Shown here in pieces: positions 8,750 to 14,694 of a stretch of DNA of 40,001 nt. Positions within the stretch are counted from its first letter, which is position 1; every line of letters begins with the position of its first letter. Origin of the DNA: Clostridiales bacterium (GTDB lineage Bacteria; Bacillota; Clostridia; Christensenellales; Aristaeellaceae). The translations under genes and the position numbers were made by a program. Location: the NCBI GenBank assembly GCA_012520375.1, contig JAAYOH010000102.1, positions 1 through 40,001 on the forward strand, written 5' to 3'. The notes below the pieces were generated by a model that saw only the letters and a program-made list of their open reading frames with translations, was not told where the DNA came from and searched no databases.

Positions 8750-10482
8750 CCCGCTTTTTGCAAAATCACTACGCCATGACACGGGAAGGCGCCCGGGATT
8801 TGAACAAATCCATCTGGTGGACGGTGTTGCAATTCCTCAGCTTCATGTTGCCCATCATGGTTTGTACCTTCTTTACACGGGATGTGCTCCGGGTTTTTTC
8901 CGGGAAAGCCCAGGACCTTTCCTGGAGCATCTGGGCGTATGTGGGCGTCAGCCTGGCAATTTTGGCCCTCATTTATGTGATCAATTACTTCCAGTATGGC
9001 AGCACCTATACCCGCATTTACGATGAAAGCGCCAAGACCCGCATCAAGCTGGCGGAAACGTTGCGCCAGCTGCCCCTTTCCTTCTTTGGGCAAAAGGACA
9101 TCGCCGACCTTTCCAGCACCATCATGGAGGATACCAACCAGATTGAAAACCTGTTTTCCCACAATGTTCCCCATGTCTATGCCAGCATCATCAGCATTCT
9201 GTTGATGGCAGTGATGATGTTTTCCTTCGACTGGCGTTTGGCGCTGGCGCTGTTCTGGGTGGTGCCGGTAGCCGCCCTTGTGTTCCTCAGCAGCAGCCGG
9301 TACCAGAAAAAAGTGCATTCCGATGTGTATCACATCAAACGGGATGTAGCGGACTTCATCCAGGAAGGGCTGGACAATGCCCAGGTCATCCAATCCTGCA
9401 ACGAGGAGAAAAACTATACCGGCAAGCTCAACGCCAAGCTTGATTCCTATGAAAACTATCTGATTCGAACTGAATTGCTCATCGGCGCCGTTTTAAACCT
9501 TGCCAACGCGCTGCTTTATCTGGGCTTGCCCACCGTGCTCATCTGCGGGGGTACCCTCCTGGCCCGGGGACAGGTAGACCTGTTCACTTTCCTGGTTTTC
9601 CTGCTGGTGTCCTCCCGGATCTATTCTCCCATTTTTGAAGCGCTGTCTAATTTTGCGGCGCTGAAATACTTAGGAGTACGCATTGAACGCATGCGGGAGC
9701 TGAACAATATGCCCCGGCAAACGGGCAAAGAGGCCATGCATCCCAAGGGCTATGACATCGTGTTTGAGGATGTGGACTTTTCCTATCATGAGGATGATAT
9801 GCTGACCCTGCGACGGGTATCCCTGATTGCCAGGCAGGGCGAAGTCACTGCCCTGGTAGGCCCCTCCGGCGGCGGGAAGAGCACCATTGCCAAACTCGCC
9901 GCCCGCTTCTGGGATATCAGCAGGGGCCGCATCACCCTGGGCGGCGAAGACATCTCCAAAGTGGATCCGGAAACATTACTTCAAAACTTTGCCATTGTGT
10001 TTCAGGATGTCACCCTGTTTGACATGAGCGTGCTGGATAACATCCGTATTGGCAAAAAAGATGCCACCGATGAAGAGGTATTGCATGCTGCCCGCCTCGC
10101 CCAGTGTGATGCCTTTGTAGAGCGTTTGCCGCAAGGGTACCAAACCCCCATTGGCGAAAATGGCGAGCGTTTGTCCGGCGGTGAACGCCAGCGTATTTCC
10201 ATTGCCCGGGCCTTGCTGAAGGATGCGCCGGTGATTTTGCTGGACGAGGCTACGGCCTCTGTCGATACCCAAAACGAAAGCAAGATCCAGCAGGCCATCG
10301 GCCAGTTGATACAAAACAAAACCGTTCTGGTCATCGCCCATCGCATGCGCACCGTGCTGGGCGCAGACAAGATCATTGTGGTAGCAGACGGGAAAATCAT
10401 AGAAAGCGGTACACCGAAAGAACTCCTTGAACAGAAAGGCCGCTTTGCCGCCATGGTGGAAGCCCAGTCTTCCTCCGCCTGA
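8746..10482 (+). CDS. ABC transporter half-protein 2 (permease fused to ATPase; YbtQ/IrtB-like)
   Basis: 578 residues with the same architecture as its partner: membrane domain (about 20-300) then ATPase domain with Walker A GPSGGGKS (372-379), signature LSGGE (476-480) and Walker B ILLDE ending D500/E501, followed by a standard ASVD D-loop. Its start codon overlaps the previous stop, implying translational coupling and equal amounts of both subunits. The pair lies directly under the double palindrome promoter, so expression should respond to the regulator that reads it. Multidrug export is the main alternative to metallophore transport; the operator and the enzymes of the converging operon favour a metal-related metabolite, but this is inference. 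Confidence 0.88.
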   Translation: MTRFLQNHYAMTREGARDLNKSIWWTVLQFLSFMLPIMVCTFFTRDVLRVFSGKAQDLSWSIWAYVGVSLAILALIYVINYFQYGSTYTRIYDESAKTRIKLAETLRQLPLSFFGQKDIADLSSTIMEDTNQIENLFSHNVPHVYASIISILLMAVMMFSFDWRLALALFWVVPVAALVFLSSSRYQKKVHSDVYHIKRDVADFIQEGLDNAQVIQSCNEEKNYTGKLNAKLDSYENYLIRTELLIGAVLNLANALLYLGLPTVLICGGTLLARGQVDLFTFLVFLLVSSRIYSPIFEALSNFAALKYLGVRIERMRELNNMPRQTGKEAMHPKGYDIVFEDVDFSYHEDDMLTLRRVSLIARQGEVTALVGPSGGGKSTIAKLAARFWDISRGRITLGGEDISKVDPETLLQNFAIVFQDVTLFDMSVLDNIRIGKKDATDEEVLHAARLAQCDAFVERLPQGYQTPIGENGERLSGGERQRISIARALLKDAPVILLDEATASVDTQNESKIQQAIGQLIQNKTVLVIAHRMRTVLGADKIIVVADGKIIESGTPKELLEQKGRFAAMVEAQSSSA

Positions 10483-10520
10483 ATGAAAGACAACTCATAG
10501 AACAAAGCAAAGGACGTCAG

Positions 10521-11006
10521 ATGAACAGAACCAGCCGTTTGCAGCTAAAAAAGACGCTTCCCGCAAGCGCTGATCGGGTGTGGGAGTTGGTCGTCAAGCT
10601 GGAAACATTGCAATACATCGCCCGCCCACTTCTCGCATTCAAGCCATTGGATTTCCTGCCGGGCGGGGTTTTCCGGGCGGGTGCGTGCTGTAGGTTTTCC
10701 CTCCGGTTCCTGGGTCTTTTCCCTTTGGGAATACACCGCATTCTGATTCTCAGCTGCAACAAACAAGAAGGACTGATCCGTTCTTTTGAGTACGGCAGCC
10801 TCACCCGCCAATGGATCCATACGATCAGGGTACAGCCCGCCGGGGAGGGGCAAACCCTGTATATAGACGAGCTGGATATGGAAGGGATTTGTGGCATGAC
10901 CCGGCTGGTTGCCGCGTTTTCCCGGTTGTTTTACAGGCATCGCCAGCGGCGCTGGATAGTCCTGCTGAGAAAAGGCAAAAAGAACGGCTTATCCAGGAAA
11001 CCGTAA
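10521..11006 (+). CDS. SRPBCC (START/polyketide cyclase-like) ligand-binding protein
   Basis: 161 residues with the SRPBCC layout: an N-terminal beta strand and helix (ADRVWELVVKLETLQYIA), a run of curved-sheet strands, and a long basic C-terminal helix (FSRLFYRHRQRRWIVLLRKG). Members bind hydrophobic ligands in a deep pocket; some are cyclases or aromatases. It is 38 bases after the second ABC gene and is probably the last gene of that operon. It could carry or process the transported small molecule. A decayed copy of its last codons is found at 12212-12300, beyond the alpha/beta hydrolase gene, so its 3' end has been duplicated. Confidence 0.6.
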   Translation: MNRTSRLQLKKTLPASADRVWELVVKLETLQYIARPLLAFKPLDFLPGGVFRAGACCRFSLRFLGLFPLGIHRILILSCNKQEGLIRSFEYGSLTRQWIHTIRVQPAGEGQTLYIDELDMEGICGMTRLVAAFSRLFYRHRQRRWIVLLRKGKKNGLSRKP

Positions 11007-11145
11007 ATCCTATTCAAGTTTCCCGTATCATAAGATTCGGCCCTTTCCCTCTTTCAAGAAGATACCGCCCAGCGCAATTTCCTCTGCCTTTTCAGGCAGA
11101 TAAAATCATCTTTTCGCCTTGGCCAATCCACACCTCTATAGGTCG
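11003..11145 (-). pseudogene. Decayed duplicate of the 3' end of the ATP-grasp gene
   Basis: This stretch aligns with the complement of the ATP-grasp C-terminal codons (about 12287-12428), with small insertions. The reverse reading retains DDFICL where the intact gene has DGLICL. Together with 10930-11006 it forms one copy of a duplicated convergent junction of the SRPBCC and ATP-grasp genes. Confidence 0.6.
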
Positions 11146-12056
11146 TTTATGAGGCCTACATATTCGTCATAGGTTCTCCTGCTGGCCTTGTTCAGCCGCC
11201 CAATCCCGTAGCAGTGGGGCATTCCTGGCTCTATGTGGATCTTATAGTCTGCCCCAGCCTTTTCCAGGGATCGCCGATAGATGGGCGCTGCATACGTCAG
11301 GCTTTCTTTCTCACCAAAATACAGGCGAATCTTTCCGGCGTTGCGAAAATCTCCGTGGCCGGTATGGATGAGCCATGGCTCCAGGTCTTGGCCGCCTCTG
11401 TTTATTTGTCCATAGGTTTCCACTAAGTCCACCGTGATGTACGGGTCTATGCCCCTATAGGCTTCAAGGCTTTCCCTTTCGCTCCGGTTGGCTGGAACAT
11501 GGCCGGGAGACAGGCCGATGGTTAGGGCTGGCATAGGAAGATTTTCTTGGTAAAAATTGTTCCATGAAATGATGGTCATGGCAGCCGTTGCCCCGAAAGA
11601 CAAGCCTATCACCCCTGTCTTTTCGTGGCTGTAGGCGTTTATCATGGCCTTATAGGTTTCGAAAATCATGCGGTACGCTTCCTTGATAGGGTGTTGGGTG
11701 GAAGGCGGGTAAAACGGATAGTATATTTCAGCGTCTACCCGCTTTAATAGTCCCCTGGCAAGGACGAGCTGAGACTGGTAATAATTATAAACCCCTCCCC
11801 CTCCGCCAATGTAGAGGATGGCTTTGTTGGGCATTTTCCCCTCCTTTTTCATCCGCAAGCAGTGATAAGAACCGATCTCCGTATGGATTTGCAGGTCTTG
11901 ATAGGAGATGCCCCTCTTGTTTCTTGGCAGTTTGAAAACCTGGCGCTCATTGTGCTTTTTGGCGTGGGCGTAGGTTTCCTCTATGCTCCCGGCCGGTGGA
12001 CATAAATAATGAACCAACCACAAGGCCCCCAGAATCATTTTGTTGCTCAGTTTCAC
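11136..12056 (-). CDS. Alpha/beta-hydrolase fold esterase/acylhydrolase-like protein
   Basis: About 306 residues from a GTG start. The fold is shown by an oxyanion-type loop ILYIGGGGGVY (80-90, where lipases of the HSL type have HGGG), the nucleophile elbow GLSFG with S153, a probable acid in the segment YFGEKESL, and a C-terminal histidine in PHCYG. GTG 12056 is preferred because GGGAGG lies 13 bases upstream; ATG 12077 has no site and the frame stays open to 12170. It is transcribed with the ATP-grasp and methyltransferase genes. It sits exactly between two copies of a duplicated junction, so it appears to have been brought in by that event. A role in trimming or releasing a metabolite is possible; substrate unknown. 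Confidence 0.7.
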   Translation of the reverse strand: MKLSNKMILGALWLVHYLCPPAGSIEETYAHAKKHNERQVFKLPRNKRGISYQDLQIHTEIGSYHCLRMKKEGKMPNKAILYIGGGGGVYNYYQSQLVLARGLLKRVDAEIYYPFYPPSTQHPIKEAYRMIFETYKAMINAYSHEKTGVIGLSFGATAAMTIISWNNFYQENLPMPALTIGLSPGHVPANRSERESLEAYRGIDPYITVDLVETYGQINRGGQDLEPWLIHTGHGDFRNAGKIRLYFGEKESLTYAAPIYRRSLEKAGADYKIHIEPGMPHCYGIGRLNKASRRTYDEYVGLINDL

Positions 12057-12211
12057 AAGCGTCTCACTTCCTCCCATAAAGGATTGCTGAATAACGCGGG
12101 CTGTACATGGACGATTCGCTCTCTTTCGCGAACATGTTCTCTGTCGTATCCATCGGCCGGACGTTTCCATGTCCCATATCTATCCATCTATTGATACGTG
12201 ACTGCCTGTCT

Positions 12212-12300
12212 CCATTTACAGGCGCCGACAGCGGTATGGGGCAATGCTGTTGAGAAAAGACAAAAAGAATGGATTCTACATAAAACCTAAATTCTGTTCA
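12212..12300 (+). pseudogene. Decayed duplicate of the 3' end of the SRPBCC gene
   Basis: One frame reads YRRRQRYGAMLLRKDKKNG, against YRHRQRRWIVLLRKGKKNG at the true SRPBCC C-terminus. At DNA level 12214-12309 aligns without gaps to 10930-11025 with 67 of 96 identical bases (hand count). The start is gone, so this is not a gene. Confidence 0.65.
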
Positions 12301-13144
12301 AGGTTTCCTGCACGAGCAGGCCCAGTCCCTTCGCATTTTCATGAAGGTATAGGTTTGGTTCGATTTGTTCCAGCTCCAGCAGACAGATCAGACCATCCTT
12401 ACACCTTAAATAATCCACCCGCATGTAAAGCGGCGCCTCGGCGATTTTTTGGATGAGCAAATCCAAAAACCTTTCTTCTTCCAGCGTCGTTTCCACCGGG
12501 ATATAGGTCCCACCATGATGCTTATGCACCAGGAAATTTCCGTCCTTGGGGGTTTTCTTCATGGTAAAGGTGGTTTCGCCTGCAATCATCACGCTGGAAC
12601 GCTCTCCATATTCCTCTATACTCGGCTGATACTCTTGGAGCATAGCGGTTTTCCCCTTTTTGGTGAGGGCAGCGATGGCTGCATGGATGCCTTGCGGATC
12701 CGATGCCACATGCAAGCTGGTGTCCCGCCCGCTCGCGCTCACCGTGGGCTTTACGATCACCCGTTTCCAGCTTTCGGGTACATGCAGGTCTTCGGCATCC
12801 TGTATGAAAAGCGTCGGAACAACGGGCACGCCGCTTTGCTCCAGCGTAAGCAGGTATTGTTTGTCCGCGTTTTCCCTGATGATTTCATAAGGGTTGAGCA
12901 AGACAGTATGCTTATGAATGTGCGCCAGCCTGTTCATAAACTCGGGCAGGCGCTGGTCATAATCCCAGCAGGAACGGACAATGGCGGCATCGTAATGCTG
13001 GTAATCAATGGCTTCGTCATCCCAACAAATGATGTGCGCCCGATGCCCCAGCTGTTCAAAGGCATACAGCAACAAAACGTCGTCTGGATAGGGATGGGAA
13101 GGGCCATGATCCTGGCTCGCCAGAATGGCGATGCGCTTTTTCAT
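12287..13144 (-). CDS. ATP-grasp ligase (DcsG-like)
   Basis: 285 residues from ATG 13144, chosen because a GGAG site precedes it and the frame upstream has no family similarity. Blocks recalled from the DcsG-like ATP-grasp family are present: RSCWDYDQRLPEF near residue 60, NPYEIIRENADKQYLL, GVPVVPT, the lysine of VIVKPTVSASGRDT, an EYGERSSVMI strand, and a metal-binding C-terminal segment with D, E and N residues (VDYLRC, ELEQIEPN). The family couples a carboxylate to an amine or similar nucleophile with ATP; DcsG closes the ring of cycloserine. Substrates here are unknown. It is 80 bases after the methyltransferase gene in the same orientation. Its 3' end is duplicated and decayed at 11003-11145. 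Confidence 0.75.
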   Translation of the reverse strand: MKKRIAILASQDHGPSHPYPDDVLLLYAFEQLGHRAHIICWDDEAIDYQHYDAAIVRSCWDYDQRLPEFMNRLAHIHKHTVLLNPYEIIRENADKQYLLTLEQSGVPVVPTLFIQDAEDLHVPESWKRVIVKPTVSASGRDTSLHVASDPQGIHAAIAALTKKGKTAMLQEYQPSIEEYGERSSVMIAGETTFTMKKTPKDGNFLVHKHHGGTYIPVETTLEEERFLDLLIQKIAEAPLYMRVDYLRCKDGLICLLELEQIEPNLYLHENAKGLGLLVQETLNRI

Positions 13145-13224
13145 TTTGAATGTTTCTCCTTTTTCCTGATTTCCTCGAAACAACCGGCTTTTTGTTTTTG
13201 GGGAAATGAAAAGCCGCCGCTTTG

Positions 13225-14028
13225 TCAATAAAATGCCAAATGCAAAACCAGTACCTGCTTTTTCTTTTCTGCAACTTTCATGGAAAGCCGGGTGATCAAC
13301 CCAAGCCTTTTGCCGAGCATCGCCAGGGCGTCCGGGAAGAAAGTTCTTTCCTCAAGCAGCTTTACGCCACATTGGCCGGCAAAGGATTTGCCGTCGTCGA
13401 TTCCAAAATACATCACCGCATCTGCGTTGCCTGTTCGTTTGATAAACCAATTTGTGAACCTCAAGCCGCTTTTGCTTGTGGCATCAAAAATCATCTCTCC
13501 CTTCGGAAATAGCCTTTTACAGTCCTTGATAAAGGCGACCACCTCTTCTTCATGGAAGTACTGAAATATGCCGGCTGCTACCAGCAACGTCGGAAGCGAG
13601 GAATCGATGGTTTTTGTCCATCCCATTCTGAACATGTCTCCGGGAATCAGTATTTCCCGCGCACGCAGACCGAAAACCATTTCCCTTGCTCTGATGACTT
13701 CCGGCAAATCCACCTGATACCATTGAACCGATGTCAACTTTCCGTTCAAACGATCGTAGGCAGTATCGAGTCCCGCACCAAGGTAAACAAGGTTGCATGA
13801 TTTATGCTTTCCTGCAAAACCCGTTACCATTTTATCCATATTGTAGGAACGTGCAGCAGAAGCCAGATGACTATATTCGGAAGAACCCTGGTCGGCACTT
13901 TGGGGCAAGAAAGCTTCCAGTTCCAATGCTTTGGAATCAAAAAAGTATTCGGGAAATCGTTTTGAAACGTTGATCCTTGCTACCAGCGGCACGAATAGGG
14001 TATTTGCTACGCCCTCAAACTTATGCAT
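13225..14028 (-). CDS. SAM-dependent methyltransferase, leucine carboxyl methyltransferase (LCM/TcmP) type
   Basis: 267 residues from ATG 14028. The N-terminus FEGVANTLFVPLVAR and the SAM loop LVYLGAGLDTAYDRL followed by YQVDLPEVI are typical of the LCM/PPM1-TcmP family of carboxyl O-methyltransferases. The family methylates carboxylates of proteins or natural products. ATG 14028 fits both the family's N-terminus and an AAGGTGG site; GTG codons at 14040 and 14043 are alternatives. It is the first large gene below a strong leftward promoter with a GTTAG-N6-CTAAC operator, and is followed by the ATP-grasp and hydrolase genes. A 24-codon open frame lies between promoter and start. Confidence 0.8.
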   Translation of the reverse strand: MHKFEGVANTLFVPLVARINVSKRFPEYFFDSKALELEAFLPQSADQGSSEYSHLASAARSYNMDKMVTGFAGKHKSCNLVYLGAGLDTAYDRLNGKLTSVQWYQVDLPEVIRAREMVFGLRAREILIPGDMFRMGWTKTIDSSLPTLLVAAGIFQYFHEEEVVAFIKDCKRLFPKGEMIFDATSKSGLRFTNWFIKRTGNADAVMYFGIDDGKSFAGQCGVKLLEERTFFPDALAMLGKRLGLITRLSMKVAEKKKQVLVLHLAFY

Positions 14029-14045
14029 TGCATGAAACACCACCT

Positions 14046-14120
14046 TTATAACTCAGCGGATGCTGAACCTGTTTTGGTCTGGTCAAATACTCTCTTTGCA
14101 AACAAAGTGCAGTTTTTCAT
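14046..14120 (-). CDS. Possible 24-residue peptide upstream of the methyltransferase
   Basis: ATG 14120 follows AGGTGAACG and opens 24 codons (start MKNCTLFAKRVFDQ, end KTGSASAEL) ending in TAA 18 bases before the methyltransferase ATG; the stop overlaps that gene's ribosome-binding site. The spacing would allow translational coupling. It may be a leader peptide, a small precursor or chance. No similarity is recognised. Confidence 0.3.
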   Translation of the reverse strand: MKNCTLFAKRVFDQTKTGSASAEL

Positions 14121-14176
14121 CGTTCACCTGATTTGTTCGCACCTAAAACCTCGCTTTTTCGGAAACCGGGATTAAA

Positions 14177-14192
14177 GTTAGTTGTGCCTAAC
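14177..14192. promoter_or_regulatory. GTTAG-N6-CTAAC operator of the methyltransferase operon
   Basis: GTTAGTTGTGCCTAAC has the same arms and 6-base centre as the two palindromes at 6580-6618. It starts directly below the -10 of the leftward promoter, covering the expected start site. Confidence 0.6.
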
Positions 14193-14221
14193 ATTCTAAA
14201 GGGAAATGGTTTATTTGTCAA
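14193..14221 (-). promoter_or_regulatory. Promoter of the methyltransferase/ATP-grasp/hydrolase operon
   Basis: On the minus strand: perfect -35 TTGACA (14221-14216), a 17-base spacer, and -10 TAGAAT (14198-14193, five of six). Confidence 0.8.
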
Positions 14222-14411
14222 TCAGGTTTGCCGTCAAGATAAAAAGTCAAATCTCTCAAATCTCCTATGGGATTCTTACGGCGTTCGCAGTGGGAAATCA
14301 ATCGACCTGCTTCCGTGCGTTGTAAACCTGTCACATTGAGCCGTTCCACGCTGCAGTTTTCATCCTTTGTGGTTAACCCCGATTCATGAGGATTCTCAGC
14401 TGCCCCCTTTT

Positions 14412-14462
14412 CCGGAAAAATGAAAACAGTCCCGCCTCCCTATATCGGGAAACGAGGCTGCG
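14412..14462 (+). repeat. Right copy of the island-flanking direct repeat
   Basis: Partner of 6408-6458: 29 of 30 core bases identical at 14412-14441, then looser similarity (GGGAAACGAGG here, GGCAAACGGGG there). Same orientation, about 8.0 kb apart. Confidence 0.7.
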
Positions 14463-14612
14463 ACAGGCAAATGAAATTCCCCTGCGTACCACAAACTCAG
14501 ACAAACCCCAACAACAGGAGCAGGAAAGAGCAAAGAACTTGGAAAAGGGGCTCTCGCGGTTTCTTGTTTTTCTGTTTTTTGTTAATAGTCCGTGAATGTG
14601 CAAGCGATGCGA

Positions 14613-14641
14613 TTGACAGAGGAATGCATTAATGTTAATAT
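14613..14641 (+). promoter_or_regulatory. Promoter of the secreted flavoprotein gene
   Basis: TTGACA at 14613-14618, a 17-base spacer, and TAATAT at 14636-14641. Just downstream, 14645-14655 (GTTAGGTTTGC) repeats the left half of the 6603 palindrome, but the right half is missing, so regulation by the same factor is doubtful. Confidence 0.5.
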
Positions 14642-14694
14642 ATAGTTAGGTTTGCTCGCAACGAGTAAATAATATAATAAAGGAGGACGAAATC

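Larger units (their letters stand above)
14029..14694. other. Intergenic region between methyltransferase and flavoprotein genes
   Basis: 666 bases. It holds the possible small peptide (14046-14120), the operator and leftward promoter (14177-14221), the right copy of the flanking repeat (14412-14462), and the rightward flavoprotein promoter (14613-14641). In 14222-14411 and 14463-14612 I see no gene, RNA or clear structure. Confidence 0.6.

Noticed and set aside
12244-12456. 70-codon plus-strand frame near the ATP-grasp end
   Set aside because: Its start is the decayed SRPBCC end and its rest is antisense to the ATP-grasp gene; better described as a remnant.
14645-14662. Fourth GTTAG-N6-CTAAC operator at the flavoprotein promoter
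   Set aside because: Only the left half (GTTAGGTTTGC) is present; the right arm reads CGCAAC and does not pair.
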